Positions 22,977 through 30,152 of a DNA stretch of 30,152 nt are shown piece after piece (within the stretch, counting starts at the first letter, position 1; the number at the start of each line of letters is the position of its first letter). The position numbers and the translations under genes are program-made. Below the pieces are notes generated by a model. The model ran no database searches. It was not told the DNA's origin and saw only the letters and a program-made list of their open reading frames with translations. This DNA is from Pseudomonadota bacterium (lineage in GTDB: Bacteria > Pseudomonadota > Gammaproteobacteria > Burkholderiales > Burkholderiaceae_D), in assembly GCA_023422955.1 (NCBI GenBank), contig JAFAGG010000027.1:1-30152 (forward strand). Reading direction: 5' to 3'.

Positions 22977-25427
22977 TCAATGCGGAAGCATGCCCGACCT
23001 GCGTATCATGGCTTTCAGCGGCCGCACGATGATAGGTTCGCTGAAGTAGAAGCCCTGCATTTCATCGCAGTCATGCTGACGCAGAAACTGGTACTGGTGC
23101 TCCGTTTCCACGCCCTCGGCGATGACCTTTGCGTTCAGATAGTGGCCCAGCGCGATCACGGCTTTTGCGATCGCCGGCTCTTTTTCATCCTGGCCTATGC
23201 CATGCACGAACGAGGCATCGATCTTGAGATGATCGATGGGCAGCTTTTCCAGATACGACAGGCTGGAGAAGCCGCTGCCGAAATCATCGATGGAAATGCG
23301 CACGCCCAGCGACTTCAGCTGATGCAGGGTGTGCGCCATGTGTTCGGGGTCGTCCATCAACTGGTTTTCCGTCAATTCCAGTTCCAGGCATGCCGGCGGC
23401 AAACCGGAATGCGCGAGCTGCTGCGCCACGTTTTCGATAAATCCTTTTTGCTTTAGCTGGCGCGCCGACAGGTTGATGGAGATGGAAAAGTCGGGCAAGC
23501 CCATGGCCCGGAACTGCGGAATCGCCTTGCAGGCTTCGCCCAGTACCCAGTCGCCTATCGCCAGTATCAGGCCGGTTTCTTCTGCCAAAGACAAGAAAGA
23601 TTCGGGTGTCAGCACGCCTCTTTCCGGATGCTGCCAGCGCACCAGCGCTTCGGCGCCCGTGATGGTGCCGCTGCGGCAATCTAGCTTGGGCTGAAACAGC
23701 AGGAATAGCTGCCCCAGCTCTATCGCCTGCCGCAGCTGGGCTTCCTGCTGCAGGCGTGAGTTGGCGGCGGCATGCAGTTCGGGCGAATAGAACTGGTAAT
23801 TATTGCGCCCCAGCGATTTGGCATGGTACATGGCGGCATCGGCGTTGCGCATCAAGACTTCCACCGTATTGCCATCGTGCGGATAAATGCTGATGCCGGC
23901 GCTGATGGTGGGCATCAGGTGCTCGCTGAGCTGCGGCATGGCGGCGCAGACATTGTGGTGCAGGCGATCGATCAGGTCGGCGATGGATTCCACGCTGGGC
24001 TGGTTGGCCAGCACCAGCACGAATTCATCGCCGCCCAGGCGCGCCACGATATCCGATTCGCGCACATTGCTGCGCAGGCGTTGCGCGATGGTTTTCAGCA
24101 CTTCGTCGCCGGTATCGTGGCCGAAGGTGTCATTGATAGCCTTGAATTTATCGAGATCGATAAACACCAGCGCCACCAAGGTGCGATAGCGATGCGCCTG
24201 CATGATCGCCAGCTCCAGGTGCTCCCGCATCAGGTTGCGGTTGGCCAGTCCGGTAAGCGGATCATGGCTGGCCATGTAAGCCAGGTGTTTTTCGCTTTGC
24301 TTGAATTCGGTGACATCGGTGATCAGGCCGACGTAATGCGTGACCTTGCCTTCGGTATTGACCACGGGATCGATCTTCAAGTCATTCCAGAACACTTCGC
24401 CGTTTTTTTTCACATTGCGCATCGTCACATGCGTGCCTTCCCGCGCCTGTATGGCCGTTCTTATTTTTTCCGTCTGCGCTTGGTCGGCATCGGCGAGCCG
24501 CATGAAACTCGGGTCGCGGCCTGTGACTTCCTGTTCGGTGTAACCGGTAATGCGCTCGAACGCCGGGTTCACGTATTCGATGAGATTGCCTTCCTCCGTG
24601 CAGCGCGTAATCATCACGCCGCTGAAACTCGCCTGCATCGCGCGTTCGCGCAGCCTCAGCATGTCCTCGTAATTTTTCCTTTGCGCGATTTCCACGCCCA
24701 TGCCGCAGACGCAATGCCTGCGATTTAGCGTAATGCGCGAACAGCTGAAAATGTAAGGCACCACCGCACCGTCCCCGGCCAGAAGATTCACCTCCACCAT
24801 GGTGTGTCCCAACCTCAGGGCTTCGCGTAATGCATGCTCGACGGTGTCGCGATCCTTGGCTTCAAAACACGCCGTTACCGGCGATTGCGCCAGCTGGCGT
24901 GCCGTTTTACCCACGATATCGGCAAAGGTGTGGTTCCATAACAGAAAGCGACCCTGCTCATCCACGACATAAAACGGTCCGGCCAGGCTGTTGATGAACT
25001 GGCTTACCTGGCTTTTCCGCTCTGAAGTACGGGTCGGCAATATCAAGGCAATGCGGCTGCCGGGTTCGCTTTCGTAATGGGTTTGAGGCAACAGGAAGAG
25101 ACTGGCCGGGATCTCATGCCCCTGGCTATGCCGCAAGCGACGAGCTACCCGGTGCATGAGGGATTCCGATGCAACCTGCGTCGGCTTGGCCCTGACTTTT
25201 TGCGCCAGCAGCAACTGGTAAGGCTGCGTCAAAATCTCATCCGCCCGATATCCGAACAAGCGTTCGCATTCCTCGTTCCAGCTTGTGACACAGCCAGCCT
25301 TGTCTATGACGAATGCAGCGACCGGGCTGCGGCCGGGATTTATCATGGGCTGGCCTTGAAAAGGAGTGGGGTTGTGCTCGCCGGGAGCGTGGGCAGAAAT
25401 CATGATCACGCTGCCCCGCCGTGCCAT
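22977..25427 (-). CDS. Triple-PAS GGDEF-EAL c-di-GMP signalling protein
   Basis: An 816-residue cytoplasmic protein from the ATG at 25427. The frame is open to 25619, but that extension is Arg-rich and unlike a domain; 25403 is another possible start. PAS domains begin near residues 35 (AAFVIDKAGCVTSWNEECER), 143 (INSLAGPFYVVDEQGRFLLW) and 268 (FSGVMITRCTEEGNLIEYVN), the last with a PAC motif. GGDEF (465-469) is preceded by RESD (456-459), so the cyclase and inhibitory sites look intact. The EAL domain keeps EAL (593-595), N652, ELTE (684-687), DDFG (714-717), K735 and EGVET (771-775), so phosphodiesterase activity is expected too. PAS ligands (haem, flavin or other) cannot be deduced. It is convergent with the CHASE-GGDEF gene. 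Confidence 0.92.
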   Translation of the reverse strand: MARRGSVIMISAHAPGEHNPTPFQGQPMINPGRSPVAAFVIDKAGCVTSWNEECERLFGYRADEILTQPYQLLLAQKVRAKPTQVASESLMHRVARRLRHSQGHEIPASLFLLPQTHYESEPGSRIALILPTRTSERKSQVSQFINSLAGPFYVVDEQGRFLLWNHTFADIVGKTARQLAQSPVTACFEAKDRDTVEHALREALRLGHTMVEVNLLAGDGAVVPYIFSCSRITLNRRHCVCGMGVEIAQRKNYEDMLRLRERAMQASFSGVMITRCTEEGNLIEYVNPAFERITGYTEQEVTGRDPSFMRLADADQAQTEKIRTAIQAREGTHVTMRNVKKNGEVFWNDLKIDPVVNTEGKVTHYVGLITDVTEFKQSEKHLAYMASHDPLTGLANRNLMREHLELAIMQAHRYRTLVALVFIDLDKFKAINDTFGHDTGDEVLKTIAQRLRSNVRESDIVARLGGDEFVLVLANQPSVESIADLIDRLHHNVCAAMPQLSEHLMPTISAGISIYPHDGNTVEVLMRNADAAMYHAKSLGRNNYQFYSPELHAAANSRLQQEAQLRQAIELGQLFLLFQPKLDCRSGTITGAEALVRWQHPERGVLTPESFLSLAEETGLILAIGDWVLGEACKAIPQFRAMGLPDFSISINLSARQLKQKGFIENVAQQLAHSGLPPACLELELTENQLMDDPEHMAHTLHQLKSLGVRISIDDFGSGFSSLSYLEKLPIDHLKIDASFVHGIGQDEKEPAIAKAVIALGHYLNAKVIAEGVETEHQYQFLRQHDCDEMQGFYFSEPIIVRPLKAMIRRSGMLPH

Positions 25428-26173
25428 GTTAAGCGCTCGGCCCTGGCGCAATTGGGGAATTGTCAAACACCGCACATTCTGGTTTTGCTGTTTTTTTATG
25501 GATCCTTTTTTGCTCACCTGAACCGGTGCAGCGCCTCCAACCCGGCTTCGAATCGGTCCATAAACGCGTTGAATTGACCGACAGGAAAGCGAAACAGAAG
25601 CACCGCGCCTTGCCCTCATGCGGCTTAAATCCGGTGTTTTTCCTCATGAAAATTGCACTTTTTACAATACACCTCTTATTGCCTTATGCCGGTTCTGCCT
25701 GCCTTGCCGCCCTGATTGAAGCGTATTAATCCCGGCAGATACCCAGCTGTCGCGCTTCTTTCTTCCAACTAAAAGTAGAAAATTTCCCGCGCAAACCTTC
25801 TTTTTTCAATAAAAGCTGCAGCCTGGCTGGCATCATTGATTTGAATAGCAATGTATAATTTTTGCTCGAATGCTTATTGCATGGCGATCATGATGTGCTT
25901 ACTCACTTCTATTTAAGTTACTGAAATTTAAAGTTTATTTACAATTCCTCCTGTGAAAACTGCTTGTCGGCCTGTTTTCAATAGATATAACCAAATACAA
26001 TAAATAACATCACAACATGTGATTGGAGTTATTTCTAGGCTTGGCCTATAGTAACGACTGTCGAACAGTAACAGGGAAAGAAACGGTAGCAGTTATGTAA
26101 CTGCAAGTTGATACCGGATAGGAAGAATTGTTACTTGAAACGAAAATTTCAAATAACTGTGAAAGGAAACATC
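25428..26173. other. Long AT-rich gene-poor region before the small-protein pair
   Basis: About 745 bp with no gene that can be supported. From about 25780 it becomes clearly richer in A and T than its surroundings. It contains a 27-codon frame at 25647-25730 starting MKIALFTIHLLLPYAG, which looks hydrophobic but has no ribosome-binding site. There is a 7-bp dyad TGAAAAC/GTTTTCA (25954-25960 and 25974-25980). The last 150 bp carry the hairpins in the leader of the first small-protein gene. A perfect TTGACA on the minus strand lies near 25470 but lacks a fitting -10 element. Confidence 0.5.
26089..26157 (+). promoter_or_regulatory. Structured leader of the first small-protein gene
   Basis: Two dyads precede the ribosome-binding site: GCAGTTA-TG-TAACTGC (26089-26104, perfect 7 bp) and an 11-bp arm pair with one mismatch, GTTACTTGAAA (26130-26140) against TTTCAAATAAC (26147-26157), with a CGAAAA loop. 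The second ends 5 nt before AAAGGA. A possible -10 (TATAGT, 26047-26052) lies upstream with only a weak -35. RNA-level control of translation is plausible. Confidence 0.45.
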
Positions 26174-26365
26174 ATGAATGCTCTCAAAAATCTGCTTTCC
26201 TCCTTGCTTGGCAGCAACGTCTCGAAAAAAGAAGCCAGCAAGGACGCCCTCGTGAAGCCGGCTGTCGACAGCCGCCACCAGGAACGCAGCGACTTGATCG
26301 ACCAGATCGTTGCCAGCTGGGGCAATGATCTGCAAGCGCGCCACCGCTACTTCGGACTCTCCTGA
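26174..26365 (+). CDS. Small protein A of a tandem paralogous pair
   Basis: A 63-residue protein, not recognised as a named family. AAAGGA lies 9 nt before the ATG at 26174. It has a short hydrophobic start (MNALKNLLSSLLG), a Lys/Glu/Ala-rich linker (about 17-33) and a C-terminal block ERSDLIDQIVASWGNDLQAR then HRYFGLS. That block is shared with the next gene as ER-x-x-LID-x-x-VAS-x-G-x-D ... R-x-RYF. No signal peptidase site, cysteines or metal motif. The size, two-part layout and duplication could suit a small regulatory or secreted peptide, but there are no processing enzymes nearby to support a modified-peptide role. Confidence 0.72.
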   Translation: MNALKNLLSSLLGSNVSKKEASKDALVKPAVDSRHQERSDLIDQIVASWGNDLQARHRYFGLS

Positions 26366-26379
26366 CCCAAAGAGATATA

Positions 26380-26445
26380 TCTATCTTGAATATGCAGAAT
26401 AATAAATTGAAATTGGACTTATTTCTCTCTCAGCCTCAAGATAGA
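26380..26445 (+). promoter_or_regulatory. 10-bp inverted repeat between the paired small genes
   Basis: TCTATCTTGA (26380-26389) and TCAAGATAGA (26436-26445) are perfect inverted copies with a 46-nt, A/T-rich loop, starting 14 nt after the stop of the first gene. There is no T-run. It could be an mRNA processing or stability element that sets the ratio of the two products. A 10-mer ACGGTAGCAG follows (26463-26472) and also occurs before the first gene (26083-26092). Confidence 0.5.
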
Positions 26446-26531
26446 AGCCATCAAGGAATTACACGGTAGCAGGCAGACGAAAACGCCTATTACCGCAACA
26501 AAATTGCCAGAATCGTTAAAAGGAAAAAATT

Positions 26532-26711
26532 ATGATCGCTATCGCTAAACAAATGTTCTTCCCCTTCTTTTTCAAAGCAGCTAAAGAAGAAGTTGCCAAT
26601 AAGCCCGCCGCTAAAGATGAGCGCACCGCATTGATTGACAAAATGGTTGCCAGCGGAGGCATCGACTACAATGTGCGCCGCCGTTACTTCGAAGTATCGC
26701 AAACCGTTTAA
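26532..26711 (+). CDS. Small protein B, paralogue of the preceding gene
   Basis: A 59-residue protein. AAAAGGAA lies 7 nt before the ATG. It begins with a short Phe-rich hydrophobic stretch (MIAIAKQMFFPFFFKAAKEE), then a Lys/Ala linker and the conserved C-terminal block DERTALIDKMVASGGIDYN then RRRYFEVSQTV. The block aligns residue by residue with the end of the preceding protein (ER..LID..VAS.G.D....R.RYF..S), while the N-terminus differs in sequence but not in type. Being followed by a strong terminator, it closes the unit. The function is unknown. A TRAP for other readers: a 208-codon frame on the opposite strand is a shadow. Confidence 0.7.
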   Translation: MIAIAKQMFFPFFFKAAKEEVANKPAAKDERTALIDKMVASGGIDYNVRRRYFEVSQTV

Positions 26712-26742
26712 TCGGAAAACGCTGCACACGTAGTCAAGGAAC

Positions 26743-26774
26743 AAGAATCCCCGCTTCGGCGGGGATTCTTTATT
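26743..26774 (+). terminator. Strong intrinsic terminator, 12-bp stem with TTCG loop
   Basis: AAGAATCCCCGC (26743-26754) and GCGGGGATTCTT (26759-26770) form a perfect stem closed by the very stable TTCG tetraloop and followed by TATT after the stem's own TTCTT. It lies 31 bp after the second small-protein gene and ends that unit. The stem's flanks would also allow weak termination from the other strand. Confidence 0.85.
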
Positions 26775-26867
26775 GTCCGCGCTGATTTTCATAATCATGT
26801 GCAATGCGGCACTTGCCACCCGCGCTTCCGCTCTATATAAAGATGAGCCACACAGCGGGAGCTCATC

Positions 26868-27104
26868 ATGTTCATGGTTTACTGGAGTGCCGGCGCAGAA
26901 AGCGCGCTCACGCCTCAGGCCCAGGCTTTTCCATCGGACCAGATGGGAGCCGCCATGCGCTTCACGGAAGCGCTGCGCACCCGTCAGCGAGCCGGAGAAG
27001 CCATCAGCTTCATTAGCTTTTGCTCGGAAAACCCGAATTCGGTTGGTCAGGCGGGTGTGGCGGAAACGGGTGAAGACTATCAATGGAAAAAGCGCCGCCG
27101 GTAA
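26868..27104 (+). CDS. Conserved small protein of unknown function
   Basis: A 78-residue protein. GGGAG lies 7 nt before the ATG. The layout is MVYWSAGAES at the start, then AMRFTEALRTRQRAGEAISF (about 30-49), SFCSENPNSVGQAGV (about 50-64) and a basic end, DYQWKKRRR. This pattern is remembered from small hypothetical proteins in proteobacteria, but without a function. No signal or membrane segment. It is a single gene with a possible -10 TATATA at 26835-26840. Confidence 0.68.
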   Translation: MFMVYWSAGAESALTPQAQAFPSDQMGAAMRFTEALRTRQRAGEAISFISFCSENPNSVGQAGVAETGEDYQWKKRRR

Positions 27105-27159
27105 GTCCGGCGCCATGATCTTCCCCCTGAATTTATTCCTGCTTATTTCTGACTAGCCC

Positions 27160-27178
27160 CGGCTTTTGCCGATTTTTT
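27160..27178 (+). terminator. Weak intrinsic terminator candidate
   Basis: CGGC-TTTT-GCCG (27160-27171) followed by ATTTTTT. The stem is only 4 bp, so efficiency would be low. It would separate the small-protein gene from the pseudouridine synthase gene. Confidence 0.35.
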
Positions 27179-27212
27179 CTGCTTTCTTTTATTTATCGTC
27201 TTGCGAATCGAC

Positions 27213-28139
27213 GTGAATACCCCCTTGCCGCTGCGTGATGGCGTTGCCCCCAGTTATATCTGGCTGCCAGCCGGGCCATGGTCCTGCCTGCTGGATTTCC
27301 TGGTGGCGCGCTTTCCCCATGTCGATAGCGCGACCTGGACGCGGCGCATGCTGCAGGGCGAAGTCGTGGATGCGCAGGGCCGGCGCCTGCTGCCCGATAC
27401 GCCGCACCGGGCAGGGCTGTGCGTTTTTTATTACCGCGAACTGGAAGCCGAAACCCCGATTCCTTTCGAGGAAACCATCCTTTATCAGGATGCGCACTTG
27501 CTGGTGGTAGACAAGCCGCATTTTCTACCGGTCACGCCGGCCGGCCGCTTTCTGCATGAAACCCTGCTGGTGCGCTTGAAGCGCAAGACCGGCCTGGCGC
27601 ATCTGAGCCCGGTGCACAGGCTGGACCGCGAAACGGCGGGCGTCATCGTGTTTGCCATCCAGCCCGAGAGCCGCGGCCTGTACCAGGCGCTGTTTCGCGA
27701 GCGCAGCGTCACCAAGGTATATGAAGCGCTGGCGCCGCATTTACCCGCGCTGGATTTTCCGTTCACGTATCGCAGCCGGCTGGTAACAGGCAAGGCCTTT
27801 TTCCGCACCGAGGAAAGCGGCGGCGAGCCGAATGCGGAAACGCGCATCGATGTGCTGCAGCGCTATGGTGATGTGAGCCGGTATGAGTTGCGCCCGGTAA
27901 GCGGCAAGAAGCATCAGTTGCGCGTGCATATGGCAGCGCTGGGTGCACCTATTCTCAACGATGCCTTCTATCCGCAGGCCCTGCCTTGCAAGGGCGATGA
28001 TTTTTCGCAGCCGCTGCAATTACTGGCGCGCTCGCTGGCTTTCACCGATCCGCTCAGCGGCGAGGTGCGGCAATTTACCAGTGCAAGACAATTGCTGACG
28101 CCAGCGGAGATTGTTGCAGCCCTCTCGACTCAATCGTAG
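27213..28139 (+). CDS. RluA-family RNA pseudouridine synthase
   Basis: About 308 residues from a GTG at 27213; a TTG at 27201 is the alternative and neither has a clear ribosome-binding site. The family motif HRLDRETAG (about 135-143) carries the catalytic aspartate of RluA-type enzymes, which isomerise uridine to pseudouridine in rRNA or tRNA. LLVVDKPHFLPVTPAGRFLHE before it and RPVSGKKHQLRVHMAALGAPI after it are further core motifs. The N-terminus (PLPLRDGVAPSYIWLPAGPW) is as remembered in Burkholderiales members. There is no obvious S4 domain signature, though about 60 residues precede the core. The target RNA cannot be assigned. Its stop overlaps the convergent penicillin-binding protein gene by 10 bp. 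Confidence 0.88.
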   Translation: MNTPLPLRDGVAPSYIWLPAGPWSCLLDFLVARFPHVDSATWTRRMLQGEVVDAQGRRLLPDTPHRAGLCVFYYRELEAETPIPFEETILYQDAHLLVVDKPHFLPVTPAGRFLHETLLVRLKRKTGLAHLSPVHRLDRETAGVIVFAIQPESRGLYQALFRERSVTKVYEALAPHLPALDFPFTYRSRLVTGKAFFRTEESGGEPNAETRIDVLQRYGDVSRYELRPVSGKKHQLRVHMAALGAPILNDAFYPQALPCKGDDFSQPLQLLARSLAFTDPLSGEVRQFTSARQLLTPAEIVAALSTQS

Positions 28140-30152
28140 GGACCGGTGCCGACATTGCCTGGCTTGATGACTGGCGTACTGGTGACACTCAGCGTATCGC
28201 CGCCACCGGAACCATCATTGCCGCCCGCCCTCCCGCCGGTCGTGACAGACACCGAGGAGGGGGCCGGAAAGCGCTGTTTCCACGGAGGGGATTGCGCCAG
28301 CGCGGTGGACTTTTCGGCATTCAGGGCGATGGGGACCGTAGCGTTTACGCCGCTGTTGCGGGCCTGAACCAGCGTGCTCTTTTTCTGGCTGGCGCGGGGA
28401 AAACTGGCCTGGGCACTGAGCTCGCCGCTCTTGAGCGCTTCGCGGAAAAAATCACCGACCAGCAGGATCGCATTCTGCCCGCCCTGGCCCCAGTAATCGC
28501 TGCGCATGGTCACGCGCGGATCATTGAATCCGACCCAGGCGCCGGCCACCAGGTGCGGATGCATCAGGATGAACCAGCCATCGGTATTGTTCTGCGTGGT
28601 GCCGCTCTTGCCCGCCACATCGGCTTGTATATTGAAGCGCGACACCAATGCCGTGCCGGTACCGCGCTGGACCACGCCGCGCATCATGTCGATCAGTTGC
28701 TGCGCGGTGTTTTCCGACAGCGCCCGATACGGCGCATCGCCGAATTGCTCGATTACCTCGCCGTAACGGTCGGTAATGCGACGCACCAGCACCGGTTCGC
28801 GATGTACGCCGTGCTGCGCAATCGTGGTGTAGGCCGATACCATTTCCAGCAAGGTCACCGGGCTGGTGCCCAGCGCCAGCGAAGGAACCGGCTTCAGATA
28901 ACTCTGGCTGATGCCGCTTTTTTGTGCAAGACGCGCGACCCGCTCGTATCCCACATCCACCATCACCTGGGCGGTGATCGTATTCTTGGAATGAACCAGG
29001 CCTTCGCGCAGCGTCATTCTGCGACCGCTTGCACCCGTCATGTCGGTCGGACGCCAGACATCGCCGTCGGGTGCGATGATTTCTATCGTTTCATCGCGAT
29101 AGGTGTGGCTGGGCGCCATGCCTTGCTCGAGCGCGGCGGCATACACGAAAGGCTTGAAGGTCGATCCCGGCTGGCGCGCGGCACGGGCCACATGATCGTA
29201 CTGATCCTGGCTGAAGTCACGGCTGCCGACCCAGGCCTTCACTTCGCCCGAGACCGGATCAATCGCAACAAAGCCGGCTTCCAGGCGGGTCTTTTCGCTG
29301 CGCAGACTTTGCATGAAATCCTGCTCGGCATGCAGCGCCTGCAAGACTTCAGCCTCGCTCTGACCATCGGCCACCGCCTTGCGAAAGGCAGACGATTCGC
29401 GGATGAAGGCTTCTTCCAGCGCCGGATTGGTTTTCCAGAAGTGACCGAAGGGCTCGACTTTCTTGCGCAAGCTGGCATACATGGCCGGCGATTCGTAGCG
29501 CAGATCGGTGGTGCGCTGCCCCCATTCGACATCGGCAATGTTTTGCAGCGACTGCGCCTGGCGCGCCACGACCTCGTTGGCCATCTGCTGCAGACTGTCA
29601 TCGAGCGTGGTGTGAATGATCAAGCCATCGGTATGGAGATTGTGGCCGTTCTCGCGTGCCCAGGCAGTCGTCCACTGCCGCAAGTGCATCACGAAATGCG
29701 GCGCCATCGTGGCCGGCTCCTTGGGCCGGTTGAATTGCATGCGCAAAGGCTCGCTGCGAAAGACCAGGAAATCCAGTTCATCCAGCACGCCGTGCTTGAC
29801 CATCTGCGCGAGCACCACGTTGCGGCGCTGCTGGGCACGCTCGGCATTCAGGATGGGATTGTAGTAACTGGTGCCTTTCAGCATGCCCACCAGCATTGCG
29901 CTTTCAGGAATGTCGAGGTCGGCGGCGGACTTGCCGTAATAAGTGCGCGCCGCCATCTCTATGCCCACCACATTGTACAGAAAGGGCACCGTATTCAGAT
30001 AGGTTTCGAGGATCTCTTGCTTGCCCGCGCTGCGTTCCAATTTGTAAGCCGCCATCATCTCGCGCAGCTTGCGTTCGGCGGTCCTGGCGCGGCCCACTTC
30101 TTCCTTGAACAGGTTGCGCACCAGTTGCTGGGTGATGGTCGAGCCGCCCTGG
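28130..30152 (-). CDS. Class A penicillin-binding protein (PBP1-type), 5' end outside window
   Basis: 673 residues are visible; the gene begins beyond the right edge. The frame enters with QGGSTITQQL, the GT51 transglycosylase motif, then KLREMMAAYKLER and ETYLNTVPFLYNVVGIEMAA. The transpeptidase domain has all three motifs (numbering from the window edge): STFK at about 330 (catalytic serine in RQPGSTFKPF), SKN at about 388 and KSGT at about 515. So both glycan polymerisation and peptide cross-linking are expected at the outer face of the inner membrane. An insert (about 200-290, charged and helical) lies between the two enzyme domains, and the C-terminus is a Gly/Ser/Thr-rich tail (GGRAGGNDGSGGGD). 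The transmembrane anchor and first catalytic glutamate are not in view. Confidence 0.92.
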   Translation of the reverse strand, partial: QGGSTITQQLVRNLFKEEVGRARTAERKLREMMAAYKLERSAGKQEILETYLNTVPFLYNVVGIEMAARTYYGKSAADLDIPESAMLVGMLKGTSYYNPILNAERAQQRRNVVLAQMVKHGVLDELDFLVFRSEPLRMQFNRPKEPATMAPHFVMHLRQWTTAWARENGHNLHTDGLIIHTTLDDSLQQMANEVVARQAQSLQNIADVEWGQRTTDLRYESPAMYASLRKKVEPFGHFWKTNPALEEAFIRESSAFRKAVADGQSEAEVLQALHAEQDFMQSLRSEKTRLEAGFVAIDPVSGEVKAWVGSRDFSQDQYDHVARAARQPGSTFKPFVYAAALEQGMAPSHTYRDETIEIIAPDGDVWRPTDMTGASGRRMTLREGLVHSKNTITAQVMVDVGYERVARLAQKSGISQSYLKPVPSLALGTSPVTLLEMVSAYTTIAQHGVHREPVLVRRITDRYGEVIEQFGDAPYRALSENTAQQLIDMMRGVVQRGTGTALVSRFNIQADVAGKSGTTQNNTDGWFILMHPHLVAGAWVGFNDPRVTMRSDYWGQGGQNAILLVGDFFREALKSGELSAQASFPRASQKKSTLVQARNSGVNATVPIALNAEKSTALAQSPPWKQRFPAPSSVSVTTGGRAGGNDGSGGGDTLSVTSTPVIKPGNVGTGPYD

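Noticed and set aside
23772..24728. 318-codon open frame on the plus strand
   Set aside because: Antisense to the triple-PAS GGDEF-EAL gene.
25647..25730. 27-codon hydrophobic open frame
   Set aside because: No ribosome-binding site, no recognisable family and no neighbour that would need it; kept only as a note in the intergenic entry.
26057..26069. LexA-type operator (ACTGT-CGA-ACAGT)
   Set aside because: The CTG and CAG halves are only 5 bp apart instead of about 10, so it does not fit a LexA box.
26174..26711. Modified-peptide (RiPP) precursor pair
   Set aside because: No radical SAM, cyclodehydratase, lanthipeptide synthetase or transporter genes lie nearby, and the shared block lacks Cys; the duplication alone does not support it.
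26490..27116. 208-codon open frame on the minus strand
   Set aside because: It runs across the strong terminator and is antisense to two small genes that have their own ribosome-binding sites.

Overview
The window looks like a chromosomal segment of a betaproteobacterium, most likely order Burkholderiales and perhaps family Oxalobacteraceae. This is inferred from recognised families: a DUF3649/PepSY/DUF3325 siderophore module, DUF3293, an RluA-type synthase with the N-terminus seen in Burkholderiales, and a short HTH-like protein of a type remembered from Burkholderiales. The genus cannot be fixed from sequence alone. No rRNA, tRNA, CRISPR array or intact mobile element was seen; the only transposon trace is a 37-residue tail of an IS5-type transposase.

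Left part (1-6.8 kb, minus strand): two iron modules in series. The first is an imelysin (M75) lipoprotein-like/periplasmic protein followed by the start of a di-haem c-type oxidoreductase that runs off the left edge. The second is a TonB-dependent siderophore receptor, a DUF3649 membrane protein, a PepSY-TM protein and a DUF3325 membrane protein, ending in a good intrinsic terminator. Each module has its own sigma70-like promoter with a Fur-box-like sequence over it, so both are probably iron-repressed.

Middle (7-20 kb): a DUF3293 gene, the transposase remnant, a PAS-GAF-PAS-GGDEF-EAL c-di-GMP protein, an exported protein with an HExxH motif, two small or uncertain genes, and a minus-strand MoxR-DUF58-VWA operon preceded by a membrane-anchored trypsin-like protease without a PDZ domain. 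Between protease and moxR lies a striking AT-rich stretch with CTAA motifs repeated every 11-12 bp. Then come a CAP-domain lipoprotein, an unrecognised 251-residue protein with a possible small beta-barrel N-terminus, and a DUF2231 membrane protein.

Right part (20-30 kb): a short HTH-like protein, a coiled-coil/single-TM protein, a CHASE-GGDEF cyclase and, convergent with it, a triple-PAS GGDEF-EAL protein. These make three c-di-GMP genes in the window with intact signature motifs. An AT-rich, 745-bp gene-poor stretch then leads to two tandem paralogous small proteins (63 and 59 residues) with structured leaders and a strong shared terminator. This pair is the best candidate here for something undescribed. 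The window closes with a conserved small protein, an RluA-family pseudouridine synthase and a class A penicillin-binding protein (5' end outside the window) whose stop overlaps that of the synthase.
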